In this document: positions 18,101 to 26,104 of the stretch, one piece after another | Layout of the letters: each line of letters opens with the position of its first letter | Position numbering within the stretch: the first letter of the stretch is position 1 | DNA from: Cellvibrio sp. UBA7671 | Lineage (GTDB): Bacteria; Pseudomonadota; Gammaproteobacteria; Pseudomonadales; Cellvibrionaceae | Length of the DNA stretch: 64,000 nucleotides | Direction: 5' to 3' | Assembly (NCBI GenBank): GCA_002483145.1 | Contig: DLHJ01000003.1 | Location: 62,001-126,000, forward strand | Notes under the pieces: generated by a model | Database searches by the model: none | What the model saw: the letters and a program-made list of their open reading frames with translations, nothing else | What the model was told of the DNA's origin: nothing | Made by a program: the position numbers and the translations under genes

Positions 18101-19342
18101 CTGGATAACCCGTTCGTAGGCGCCCAGTGGTACCGGGACCCAGTCTGGTCAGATAAGGCGCAGGCAGAACCCGGTGGTTCGAAGATCTCCGGCTACAACA
18201 CCGCCGTATGGATGGACCGCATCGGGGCTATTGCACCGACCGACGGCAGCTGGGGCCTGCGCGATCACCTGGATGCCGCGCTGGACCAAAATGCCAACGT
18301 GATTCAGGTAGTGGTGTATGACCTGCCCAACCGCGATTGCCATGCGCTGGCGTCCAACGGTGAGTTAAGACAAGGCGCTGAGGGTTCAAACCGCTATCGC
18401 ACTGAATACATTGATGCTTTAGCAGCAATTTTTGCCGATCCCAAATATCGCGACCTGCGCATCATCGCGATTATTGAGCCGGACTCGCTCCCCAATCTGG
18501 TGACCAACCTGAGCACACCCGCCTGCCAACAAGCGGCTGACGCGACCCATGGTTATGTCGCCAATACCCGTTACACCCTAAGCAAGTTGTACGCGATTCC
18601 GAACGTCTACAGCTATGTGGATATTGGTCACTCCGGCTGGTTAGGTTGGAGCGAGAATTTCGGCAAGGCCGTAACCTTGATAGGCGACGCGATCAAGGGC
18701 GCAACGGGCGGCGTTAACTCCATCGCCGGATTTGTCTCCAACACCTCTGGCTACACACCTTTGTACGAGCCCTTCCTGGATTCGCTGGCCAATAGCACCT
18801 TCCCCGGTGGTAGCAGCCAAACCCGTCAAGCCAAATTCTACGAGTGGAACCCGCACTTCAGCGAAGTCTCCTTCGTGCAGGCGTGGCGTTCGGCGATGAT
18901 CTCGGCGGGCTTCCCATCCTCCATAGGTATGTTGGTGGATACCTCGCGCAACGGCTGGGGTGGTACTAACCGTCCAATTGCGCGCTCTACCAGCAGTGTG
19001 CTGGACACCTTTGTCGATCAATCGCGTATTGACCGCCGCGCGCATCGCGGCAACTGGTGCAACCAGCCCGGCGGTGTGGGCGAGCGCCCGCAAGTTGCTC
19101 CTCTGGCCGGTATTGACGCCTATGTATGGGTAAAACCACCAGGCGAATCAGACGGCGCGGCCTCGCTGGCATTGTCATACGACCCGCAAGATCCAGCCAA
19201 AGGTTTTGACCGCAACTGCGATCCCACCTTCACCAATGCTGCCGGTACCACTACCGGCGCACTGGCCAACGCACCCGTTGCTGGCCGTTGGTTCAAAGAA
19301 GGATTTCAGGTGCTCTTGAAAAACGCCTATCCACCCTTGTAG
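15143..19342 (+). CDS. Trimodular secreted enzyme: GH5 mannanase - CBM32-like - GH5 endoglucanase - CBM2 - GH6 cellulase
   Basis: A 1399-residue secreted enzyme with a signal peptide cleaved near residue 25. Residues 26-330 are a GH5 subfamily 8-type beta-mannanase (GVNHAHVWYKD; acid/base E156 in IANEP, nucleophile E251 in VVGEFG). Residues 340-468 are an F5/8 type C (CBM32-like) module. After a Ser linker, residues 497-800 are a GH5 subfamily 2-like endoglucanase (acid/base E634 in EIANEPNG, nucleophile E723 in STEWGN). Residues 830-923 are a CBM2 cellulose-binding module. After a long Ser linker, residues 986-1399 are a GH6 module with VVYDLPNRDC (D1065) and IEPDSL (D1114), the expected catalytic aspartates. 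All catalytic residues are intact. The protein should attack mannan and cellulose together at the plant cell wall. Start: GAGG six bases before ATG. The three-enzyme combination is unusual. Confidence 0.92.
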   Translation: MHKQFAKWFPASVLALSLCSPAALAGFSVQGGKLVEGNGVPFVMRGVNHAHVWYKDTTPQALRDIAATGSNTVRIVLANGTGGLGGRVGGAEVAQVIQWCKDNKLIAVLEVHDATGYGDGGNAENPLNTVNYWLSSDIRSALNNQEDYVIINIANEPLGNNRAGEWISLQTQSIQRMRQAGIKHTIMVDAPNWGQDWSNTMRNNATTVFNADSERNTVFSVHMYESYGNSSAVQSYLQDFKNKNLPVVVGEFGADHKGANVDEDAIMAVSQQLGFGYLGWSWSGNNAETKSLDIVNNFNVNSLSSWGNRLINGTNGIKQTSKLATIFGGQSSSSSASSTVPNIAFGKPASASSFEGAGYEAAKAFDNNGATRWASALTAGTASLSVDLGAYYDITGLRLSWEAAYASGYNIQISSDNVNWTNLFSKTNGSGGVENISITGQGRYLRINMTTKANPAWGYSLWDIAIFGTGANGFSSSAPSSISSSKSSSSSSITNATGRLVSQNGRLRTLNGRLVNERGQAFQLRGMSTHGLHWYPQFVNSSSFKWLRDDWNSNVVRLAMYTKEGGYLDNPAVLDTLWKGIDAAIANDLYVIVDWHILSDGNPLTHKEQAKTFFQRVTAKYGNIPNIIYEIANEPNGVDWESSIKPYANEVIPVIRAGAPDAFVIVGTAVWSQRLDQVVASPLTFNNVAYALHFYACSPEHQEPLRAIVRAAADAKLPIVSTEWGNSEYTGNGSICPDQTNIWLNLLDSYGISWVNWSLSDKNETSAALRAGASGTGGWSSAQLSDSGNFVRNRLRSYGVNVPSSSSSSSISSSLPPSSSSSSIISTSPLTCVVTQTGSWQGGYQLDVKVTNTGAAVQNWTVYLNYPQTAAITNSWNATLTGSGTNRVTATNVSYNGNLGSGASTTFGLTGNTSGALILPSCSGQPVVVTSSSGPSSSVAPSSRSSVVPSSSGVTTTSSSIPSTSSSIAPSSRSSSSVSSVAPGVRLDNPFVGAQWYRDPVWSDKAQAEPGGSKISGYNTAVWMDRIGAIAPTDGSWGLRDHLDAALDQNANVIQVVVYDLPNRDCHALASNGELRQGAEGSNRYRTEYIDALAAIFADPKYRDLRIIAIIEPDSLPNLVTNLSTPACQQAADATHGYVANTRYTLSKLYAIPNVYSYVDIGHSGWLGWSENFGKAVTLIGDAIKGATGGVNSIAGFVSNTSGYTPLYEPFLDSLANSTFPGGSSQTRQAKFYEWNPHFSEVSFVQAWRSAMISAGFPSSIGMLVDTSRNGWGGTNRPIARSTSSVLDTFVDQSRIDRRAHRGNWCNQPGGVGERPQVAPLAGIDAYVWVKPPGESDGAASLALSYDPQDPAKGFDRNCDPTFTNAAGTTTGALANAPVAGRWFKEGFQVLLKNAYPPL

Positions 19343-19394
19343 CCCCCCGGTCTTTCTTGCGCTGGCATTTTGCTCGCGCTTGATTGGCTTTCTT

Positions 19395-19421
19395 GAGCTT
19401 GCCCAGGGACGGGCTCTTTTT
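19395..19421 (+). terminator. Weak terminator candidate between the two mannanase genes
   Basis: GAGC...GCTC with an inner CC/GG pair and a three-base bulge, followed by five T residues. The stem is short, so some read-through into the GH26 gene is likely. Confidence 0.3.
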
Positions 19422-19478
19422 AATCTTCCCGGCCGCCCGCTGTAGAACAGGGCGGCGCATAAACAGGCAGACACTATT

Positions 19479-21299
19479 ATGAAAAAACCATTTCTTGCAG
19501 GATTCATTATCAGCGCCGCCAGCAGCCTGCTGGCGAATAGCGCGCTTGCCCAAAGTAGTTGTGGCCAGACACCGGCTGATCCGGATGCAAACCTGCAGGC
19601 CAAAAACCTGCTTTGCTACCTGAAAAATAACAGTTTTATCTCCGGCCAAACCGATATGCCCGATGCCGATAAAGTCCAACAGTGGACCGGGCGTTACCCC
19701 GCAATCATCGCGTTCGATTTTTATCGCTACACCGACGGCGATACCTCTGAAACGCAAAAGGCCATCGATTTTGCCAAAATCAAAAAAGGCATAGTGGCCT
19801 TTCAATGGCATTGGAAATGCCCGCGCGGTGGCGAGTACTACACCGATTGCGCTTTTGATCAGGACATGAATAACCCCAACTCCAAGCTGTATCAGGATAT
19901 CGACGTAGTTGCGCGCGAACTGAAAAAAATGGGCGATGCGGGTGTGCCGGTATTGTTCCGCCCGCTCCATGAAGCTAACGATAATTTCATGTGGTGGGCC
20001 AAAAAAGGCGCCGACAATTACAAGCGTTTGTGGAAGCTGATTTACGATCGCGTCAACGCGCAGGGCGTGAATAATGTGCTTTGGGTATTCAATGGCATGG
20101 CCAGCACCGGCGGCTATCGCAGTAATATGCGCGACTGGTACCCCGGCGATAACATGGTGGACTCGGTCACTTCGGATTACTACCAAAGCTGGACTGACTA
20201 CAACACGCTCAAAGCCATCGGCAACAATAAAATCGTCGGCATCGCCGAAACCTTTAACGCACTCAATCCCGCTAACGAACCGCCCTTTTCATTTTCAATC
20301 GTTTGGGCATTTCGCGATTGTTATCGCACCCAGGGGCAACCCAGCTCTGGCGATGTAAAAGGTTGCGAAAACTCCTGGCGCACCGCCATGAGTAACAGCA
20401 AAACCATCTCCATCGATCAGTTGCCGGATTTCTCCGCCACCAGCAGCTCCAGCTCGTCCGCCGGACCGGTTAATTTAGCGCTGGGTAAGGCAGCAGTTGC
20501 CAGCTCCACAGAAGGTGCGGGTTACGAGGCCGCCAAATTGGTTGATGACAATGGGGCGACCCGTTGGGCATCGGCATTAAATGCGGCGAATGCATCGGTG
20601 ACGATTGATTTGGGCAGCTATTACGACTTGTCCGGCGCGCGCCTGCAATGGGAGGCCGCTTACGCTACCGCGTATAACATTCAAATTTCTACGGACAATG
20701 TGAATTTTTCCAACCCCATTTTTAGCAAAAATAATGGCGCGGGCGGCATTGAAAATCTGTCGTTCGTTGGGCAAGGACGCTACCTGCGCATCAACCTGAC
20801 CGGCAAAGCCAATCCCAACTGGGGCTATTCGCTGTGGGAGGTCTCAGTCTTTGGCGATTCGACCACTGCCTCCTCGGTGAGCAGCGCAGCTTCTTCGAAC
20901 AGCATAAGTTCAGCGGCGATTAGTTCATCGGTAGCGAGCAGCTCATCAAGAGCAGCCAGCTCTTCTGTCGCCAGTAGCGCATCCAGTGCTGCGCCCAGCC
21001 AATTTACCTGCACGGTTACACGTACGGGCAGTTGGTCGGGCGGCTACCAGGCAGATGTGCGGGTTACTAACACAGGAGCTGCGGTAAATGGATGGAAGGT
21101 TTATTTAAATTTTGCGCAAAATGCACAAATCACCAGCGGCTGGAACGCAACACTGGCGGGTAACGGTACCACTAAAGTGACTGCAACCAACGTAAGTTAT
21201 AACGGTACTTTGGCGAGCGGCGCATCCACCAACTTTGGCTTTACCGGAAATACTGGCGCTAATTTTTCATTGCCTGGCTGCTCTGGCACAAGCAACTAA
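19479..21299 (+). CDS. Secreted GH26 beta-mannanase with CBM32-like and CBM2 modules
   Basis: A 606-residue protein with a signal peptide (cleavage after ALA near residue 24). Residues 25-320 form a GH26 catalytic module: acid/base E165 in RPLHEAND and nucleophile E257 in GIAETFN, with 'VAFQWHW' as in known GH26 mannanases. Residues 330-458 are an F5/8 type C module very similar to that of the preceding 1399-residue enzyme. Residues 460-505 are a Ser/Ala linker, and 508-604 a CBM2 cellulose-binding module, again close to the upstream protein's. It should cut beta-1,4-mannan while anchored to cellulose. It lies 136 bases after the upstream enzyme in the same direction, and the two may be partly cotranscribed. 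A strong terminator follows. Confidence 0.93.
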   Translation: MKKPFLAGFIISAASSLLANSALAQSSCGQTPADPDANLQAKNLLCYLKNNSFISGQTDMPDADKVQQWTGRYPAIIAFDFYRYTDGDTSETQKAIDFAKIKKGIVAFQWHWKCPRGGEYYTDCAFDQDMNNPNSKLYQDIDVVARELKKMGDAGVPVLFRPLHEANDNFMWWAKKGADNYKRLWKLIYDRVNAQGVNNVLWVFNGMASTGGYRSNMRDWYPGDNMVDSVTSDYYQSWTDYNTLKAIGNNKIVGIAETFNALNPANEPPFSFSIVWAFRDCYRTQGQPSSGDVKGCENSWRTAMSNSKTISIDQLPDFSATSSSSSSAGPVNLALGKAAVASSTEGAGYEAAKLVDDNGATRWASALNAANASVTIDLGSYYDLSGARLQWEAAYATAYNIQISTDNVNFSNPIFSKNNGAGGIENLSFVGQGRYLRINLTGKANPNWGYSLWEVSVFGDSTTASSVSSAASSNSISSAAISSSVASSSSRAASSSVASSASSAAPSQFTCTVTRTGSWSGGYQADVRVTNTGAAVNGWKVYLNFAQNAQITSGWNATLAGNGTTKVTATNVSYNGTLASGASTNFGFTGNTGANFSLPGCSGTSN

Positions 21300-21325
21300 T
21301 ACTACCGATTTGCTTTACTTGATCA

Positions 21326-21358
21326 CGGTCGCACACATCTGTGTGTGACCGTTTTTTT
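21326..21358 (+). terminator. Strong Rho-independent terminator
   Basis: CGGTCGCACAC pairs with GTGTGTGACCG (one G-U pair) around a tiny loop and is followed by seven T residues. It ends the GH26 mannanase transcript ahead of the convergent AraC-type gene. Confidence 0.9.
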
Positions 21359-21368
21359 GTGCGCAAAA

Positions 21369-22541
21369 TTATTCTGTCAAAGCCGTAGATGAACGTGCGT
21401 TGCGCCGATATTCACTCGGCGTACATCCGGTAGCCCGCTTAAAGATCCGCTGAAAAGATGACTGGCTGTTGAATCCGGATTTATAAATAATGTCGAGGAT
21501 GGAAACATCATCCATGTCCGGTGTGCTGAGCAAACGCTTGGCTTCCTCGACGCGCAAACCGTTAATAAAATCAAAAAAATTCAGTTGGTAATGGGTGTGC
21601 AGAATCGCGGACAACACCCGTGGTTTAAGGCCTGCAGCTTCCGCGAAGCGGTCGAGGTTGATGTTATTTTCCAGATATATTTTTTGTTCGTTAATCGCGC
21701 GCTCAACCAATGCTATTTTGGAATCATCCAGCGGTTGGTTGCCAATTTTTTTAACATCGTATTGGGTTACGTTCAATAACTCTTTGGCGTTAATCAAACC
21801 CAAAACCAATAGTGCATTGAGTTGAACGACGACGAGATAATCCTCCATATTGCCGATGACGTCATTCACTTCCTCACTCAGGAAATTGCCTACCACATAT
21901 TGGAAAAACGCCCAGCTCCAGTGGGTGACAAAACTCCACAATACAAAATAATCCAATTTAAACTTAGCGGGTGATACCACCGAATAAAGATGGTGTTGTT
22001 GTTCATGCAAACGGCGGATAACGGAGAAGCAGGCCACTATATACACAATCGGCAAGCAGCGAATAATGGTCCATGCAAAGCGCGCTGCCGCCTCGCGCTC
22101 GGCAGGCATTTCTGTTTTTAAAATCCAGGAGACACCGTCTACATCAAATACAATCAAGACCAGCGTCACCAAACCAAAAGGCGATAGATGCAACCAAATT
22201 TTCCACTGTTTGAAATCAATAGTTTCGATCAATGAGCGAAAATAAAAATATAAACAGGGCCCTTGCAATAACAACGCGAAAGCAGTGAACACGGGCGCAA
22301 CCAAGGTGGTGTTGATCCAGAGCACGCGCAGTTGGTCATTCCAGGAGAGCAGCGTCACCACCACCCAAATAGCGTTCAGCACAAAAAAGAATGACAAAAG
22401 CATGCGCGACTGGGGTCTTGCAGTCGGCAACACTTTAAGTAGCCCAACTAAAAACAGGCACTCAATAAACGTGAGAATTAGGACCGCGTCGTGAAGATTG
22501 AGAAAATTTGCATTCATTATTATTAATATCCAAAACGTCAT
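21369..22541 (-). CDS. AraC-family regulator with seven-helix membrane N-terminus
   Basis: A 390-residue protein. Residues 1-245 contain about seven hydrophobic helices, so the sensor part is in the inner membrane. The C-terminal 110 residues are an AraC/XylS DNA-binding domain with two helix-turn-helix units; the second, 'VSILDIIYKSGFNSQSSFQRIFKRATGCTPSEYRRNA', matches the family signature well. Regulators of this layout respond to unknown envelope or extracellular signals. Its position facing the mannanase genes suggests, without proof, a link to polysaccharide use. Two ATGs are possible (22541 or 22517); neither has an ideal ribosome site. Confidence 0.82.
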   Translation of the reverse strand: MTFWILIIMNANFLNLHDAVLILTFIECLFLVGLLKVLPTARPQSRMLLSFFFVLNAIWVVVTLLSWNDQLRVLWINTTLVAPVFTAFALLLQGPCLYFYFRSLIETIDFKQWKIWLHLSPFGLVTLVLIVFDVDGVSWILKTEMPAEREAAARFAWTIIRCLPIVYIVACFSVIRRLHEQQHHLYSVVSPAKFKLDYFVLWSFVTHWSWAFFQYVVGNFLSEEVNDVIGNMEDYLVVVQLNALLVLGLINAKELLNVTQYDVKKIGNQPLDDSKIALVERAINEQKIYLENNINLDRFAEAAGLKPRVLSAILHTHYQLNFFDFINGLRVEEAKRLLSTPDMDDVSILDIIYKSGFNSQSSFQRIFKRATGCTPSEYRRNARSSTALTE

Positions 22542-22655
22542 TCCAGCACTGCCATAAACGGCAACTTCCGTAATCCGGGATGTAGCGCAATGTCATATTA
22601 AGATGTAGGCTTTGGTAAAACAATGAGATAAACCTGTAACAGGAAGATCATCCTC

Positions 22656-23414
22656 ATGGCCGACAAGCGCCAAAGTATTCGCGCAGCTTTTTTGAAGGCG
22701 ACATTTAGTTTTTTGGGGTATATCGCCAGTTGCGACGGACAAATCAACCGTGAGGAAGTGAATCGCATTAAAGTCCATATGAAAAAGATGCACTTGTCCG
22801 AGGATGAGCAGCGCAATGCGCTGCTGTTATTCAAATCTGGCACTGCACCCGACTTTAATGCGAGTCAGGCCTTGGTGGAGTTTCGCGCAGCAACAACCCC
22901 CAAACTGATCCAGATTTTATTGGTGCACCTGCTCACCATGGCGCGTGCTGATGGGTTCCTGATGGAAAAAGAGCTGCATGCGCTGCTGTGGGTCGCACGG
23001 GAACTTGGTTACAAAAGCATAGTGTTCAATCACTTGTTAAAAATGATTTACGAGCAAGACCAACTCGCCCTGAGCCGCAATCCGCCGCAGCCTGCACAAC
23101 CCGATACCTACAGTGCACCACAACCTGAGCCAAATAAAGAACAGAAAAAAGCAAACACCAACGCCCATCAACCAACTGGCAATCGCCATCAGGACCTACA
23201 CAAGGCCTACAAAATACTGGGTGTGACGACTGAGATGACTGAAGATGAAATCCGGCGAGCCTATAAAAAACTGGCGAGCCAGCTCCATCCCGATAAATTA
23301 ATGAGTCAGGGTCTGGCGCAAGAACAAATGCATATAGCCACCGAACGTTTTAAACGGGTTCAGGCTGCCTATTCTTTTATTAAGAAACATCGCTCAATCT
23401 ACTCCGCCCGTTAA
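22656..23414 (+). CDS. TerB-like plus J-domain co-chaperone (DjlA-like, without membrane helix)
   Basis: A 252-residue protein. Residues 10-135 form a TerB-like helical domain ('GYIASCDGQINREEVNRI' and 'MARADGFLMEKELHAL', each with an acidic metal-binding-like loop). A Pro/Gln-rich linker (about 145-180) leads to a C-terminal J domain (185-250) with the HPD tripeptide in 'QLHPDKLMSQG'. DjlA of enterobacteria has the same TerB and J arrangement but also an N-terminal membrane helix, which is missing here. The J domain would stimulate DnaK ATPase activity. Ribosome site AGGAAG precedes the ATG. The divergent gap to the AraC gene is 114 bases. Confidence 0.85.
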   Translation: MADKRQSIRAAFLKATFSFLGYIASCDGQINREEVNRIKVHMKKMHLSEDEQRNALLLFKSGTAPDFNASQALVEFRAATTPKLIQILLVHLLTMARADGFLMEKELHALLWVARELGYKSIVFNHLLKMIYEQDQLALSRNPPQPAQPDTYSAPQPEPNKEQKKANTNAHQPTGNRHQDLHKAYKILGVTTEMTEDEIRRAYKKLASQLHPDKLMSQGLAQEQMHIATERFKRVQAAYSFIKKHRSIYSAR

Positions 23415-23772
23415 ATTGGCGCTGCCAATCACCCCCTCGGTATTTTCTAAAAAAAGAGCTGACGCATAAGCCTGTCTCTCTCAAAAAAAATTGTAGAAAT
23501 ATCGGTGTAACCGAAATCATTTGCTCATCACTAGCACACTAGTTCACCAGCCTCGAACGATTTACACACGCAATTGATTGATAAGCATATTGAAATATTG
23601 TATGTTTTAATTATGGTAATATTGACTACAAGATAGATTGATCACAATAGCTGTGCTTCCTGGATGATTTGTCAGGTGTATTCACATAGTGAGGATCGAT
23701 TTGGAGGCGCAGAGAATTTTTGATGCCGCTTTTTAGCGATATATAGGCGTAATTTTATTATTTGGAAATCAA

Positions 23773-24423
23773 ATGCTCAGCGTATCAGTCTACGATCTTA
23801 TAAAAGTCAAAATCGCATCCATGGAATATGCACCCGGCAGCAATTTCTCGGAAATGGAATTAGCCAATGAGCTGGGCATACCTCGAGGAAAAGTAAGGGA
23901 AGCGTTTAATTTGCTGTCGCAAGATAAGTTGGTTCAGGTTATCCCGCAAAGATGCACCACTATCTGCAAACTGGAGCTGGGAAATATTTTAGATTCGATC
24001 TTTATCGTCAGGTCAATACTGATTGCGATCGTTAAAGATGTGCATCTCGCCTATCTTGACAAGACCTTGCCGTTGTCGCGATTACGGGAAAATTTATTAG
24101 CTCTGGAAAAGAACAACAATTTTTCAGAGGTAGCATTTTTCAAGCTCGATCACGACTTTCATCTAACACTGTCGGAGTTAAGTGGATTCCCGCGTTTAAA
24201 TAAAATTATTTTTAAAGAAAAACTAAATATTGATAGAACCTTGAGGCTATCGGTAAAACGGCAGGCAGATTACGTAACCATCCTCAGGATTTATGGGAAA
24301 GTGATTGACACTTTACTGGCAGGTGCGCCCGACAAATCAATTAAGGCCCTGTGCGAATTAGCCAGCATGCTTGAGACATGCGCAAATGCCGCAGTCAAAA
24401 ATCATCCGCATTTGTTTAAATAA
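23773..24423 (+). CDS. GntR-family transcriptional regulator (FadR/FCD type)
   Basis: A 216-residue regulator. Residues 5-70 form a winged helix ('ELANELGIPRGKVREAFNLLSQDKLVQVIPQR'), and the rest is an all-helical FCD effector domain. The metal or ligand residues of FCD domains are suggested by 'FFKLDHDFHLTLSELSG' (D and H) near residue 130. Such proteins repress genes for sugar-acid or organic-acid metabolism until the ligand binds. The esterase gene follows 72 bases downstream and is a possible target, though nothing in the sequence proves this. The 358-base upstream gap (23415-23772) is A/T-rich and contains no gene. Confidence 0.82.
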   Translation: MLSVSVYDLIKVKIASMEYAPGSNFSEMELANELGIPRGKVREAFNLLSQDKLVQVIPQRCTTICKLELGNILDSIFIVRSILIAIVKDVHLAYLDKTLPLSRLRENLLALEKNNNFSEVAFFKLDHDFHLTLSELSGFPRLNKIIFKEKLNIDRTLRLSVKRQADYVTILRIYGKVIDTLLAGAPDKSIKALCELASMLETCANAAVKNHPHLFK

Positions 24424-24494
24424 GCTTATAAAAAAATAAAAGCACGTTTTTTTCCTCTCAACTATAAAAATGTTTGTTAATCGGAGTCCTCCCT

Positions 24495-25421
24495 ATGCAG
24501 CGGCAATTTATTCGTTTTTTTCAATCGTTAGTCTTGGGTTTTTGCCTGGTCAGTAGCGCAGCATTTGCCCAGGATGGAAAAATGTACCCCATAGAAGCGC
24601 CGAAAGAACCTGGCGCTATTCCTCTGGGTACAGGCGGTGTCGATGATCAACCGGCGAAAGAATCCTGGTTTCGCCAATGGGGCGACCCTATGGCGAGAAA
24701 TATTTCAACGGCAACATTAACGCCCTTTCTCGCCGACCCCAAAAAAGCAACCGGCACCAGCGTCATAGTTGCACCCGGTGGCGGGTTTATGTGGCTGTCG
24801 ATGGGCAATGAGGGCTGGGAAGTTGCTGAAGCACTTGCAGCGCGCGGCATCAATGCATTTGTATTGAAATACCGGTTGCAACCAACCGCTGACTCATTGG
24901 AAGCATTTGAAACACAAATGACCCAGCGATTTGCAGAAGCAGCAAAAAATTCGAGCGATAAAACGCCGCGTGCAAGACCCGGTGGAAACCTTGAAAACCA
25001 ATTGGAAGATGCGGAAGCCGCCTATGCGCTAATTGAGAGCCGCGCTAAAGAGTGGAATGTCGATATGAAGAAAATTGGCATGATGGGCTTTTCTGCTGGA
25101 GCAGGCTTAACCATGGCAACCACACTGCAATCGAAAAAAGTAAAGCTGGCTTTTATTGCGCCTATCTACGGCGGCATGAACGCGGTTGAAGTGCCCAAAA
25201 ACGCACCACCCATGTTCGCGGCAATCGCGGTTGATGATTTCCTTTTCCATGGTGAATTCGGATTAATAAAATCCTGGTATGACGCCAAGGTTCCAGTGGA
25301 ATTTCACCTGTACCAAAACGGTGGACATGGTTTTGGATTAGGCAATCCGGATCGCACTAGTAACAAATGGTTCGATGCGTTTATGCATTGGCTGGATGTG
25401 AATAAATTTATCCAACATTAA
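24495..25421 (+). CDS. Secreted alpha/beta hydrolase, probable carbohydrate esterase
   Basis: A 308-residue protein from the ATG at 24495 (GGAG eight bases upstream; a TTG 21 bases earlier is unlikely). A signal peptide ends at AFA|Q near residue 25. The fold is alpha/beta hydrolase: oxyanion loop 'VAPGGGF', nucleophile elbow G-F-S-A-G, acidic residue in 'AVDDFLFHG', and catalytic His in 'NGGHGFGLG' near the C-terminus. The layout matches BD-FAE/Axe-type esterases that remove acetyl or feruloyl groups from hemicellulose. That substrate is inferred from the surrounding xylanase and mannanase genes. A hairpin terminator follows the stop. Confidence 0.8.
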   Translation: MQRQFIRFFQSLVLGFCLVSSAAFAQDGKMYPIEAPKEPGAIPLGTGGVDDQPAKESWFRQWGDPMARNISTATLTPFLADPKKATGTSVIVAPGGGFMWLSMGNEGWEVAEALAARGINAFVLKYRLQPTADSLEAFETQMTQRFAEAAKNSSDKTPRARPGGNLENQLEDAEAAYALIESRAKEWNVDMKKIGMMGFSAGAGLTMATTLQSKKVKLAFIAPIYGGMNAVEVPKNAPPMFAAIAVDDFLFHGEFGLIKSWYDAKVPVEFHLYQNGGHGFGLGNPDRTSNKWFDAFMHWLDVNKFIQH

Positions 25422-25433
25422 GATCATTCAATT

Positions 25434-25473
25434 AACGGAGCGGGCTTCTCTGTAAGCCTGCTCCGTTGTGTTA
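25434..25473 (+). terminator. Terminator-like hairpin after the esterase gene
   Basis: A long stem (AACGGAGCGGGCTT with AAGCCTGCTCCGTT, one G-U pair) encloses a 6-base loop. The downstream T-tract is broken (GTGTTAG), so it may be a weaker or processing-type end. Confidence 0.6.
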
Positions 25474-26044
25474 GCCTGCAATACAAATCCCCTCCTATAG
25501 ATTACGCTGATTATCCACTTCACATTTCGCGCGCAAGCTATTTAACGCCTGTTATCCTTTTTTAAAATTTAAATAATAATTTTTAGTCAATTTTTACTTG
25601 CTTCAAAATCGGTAACTATTAATCTGGCTGACATAGACGCGGCATTAACTGCACACAATCACACCTGCAAAAAAATATTCACATTTCAAAACTAAAAATT
25701 GCGCAAAAATTTTTACCTTTAAATAATTTTTCCCTGGCAATGCTTTTTGATTATGCCTGGCACTTAAATAGTAGAACCAGATCATAAAAAAACACTTCCC
25801 ATGCCCGATTTGTAGAACCAGTTTGCTAAACCGACACTTTTGTAAAAAACCCCAATATCCATATAAACATACAATATTTAAAATTCATGCGGTCGAGACA
25901 GATCGCCAGCCACAATTCTCCAGCTGACCCGCACATAACAACAGCATTCCAACTCTCGATTAAAAAAACCTGCTCCTACCGATCAGGATGCGTCAACACA
26001 CCAGTTTCCATTCATCCGCAATGGAAGCCCTTCGGAGATCAATA
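25474..26044. other. A/T-rich intergenic region upstream of the xylanase gene
   Basis: No gene over this 570-base stretch. The decamer GTAGAACCAG occurs twice, at 25771 and 25812 (41 bases apart). No regulator site is recognised. The region ends with a good ribosome site at 26034-26037 serving the leader ORF at 26045. Confidence 0.5.
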
Positions 26045-26104
26045 ATGACATTAACTACCCGGCAGTTTAATCACGCTTATTCATGTGGAGGTAATTCCCA
26101 ATGA
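26045..26104 (+). CDS. Possible 19-residue leader ORF coupled to the xylanase gene
   Basis: An ATG at 26045 has GGAG exactly seven bases upstream. It opens a 19-codon frame whose TGA (26102-26104) overlaps the xylanase ATG (26101). The peptide is polar with no evident motif or run of one amino acid. Both the leader and the main gene have their own ribosome sites (GGAGG at 26087-26091 for the xylanase), so coupling is possible but not required. Confidence 0.35.
   Translation: MTLTTRQFNHAYSCGGNSQ

Noticed and set aside
19293-20186. 297-codon open frame antisense to the GH26 mannanase gene
   Set aside because: The plus strand encodes an unmistakable glycosidase; the antisense frame shows no family features.
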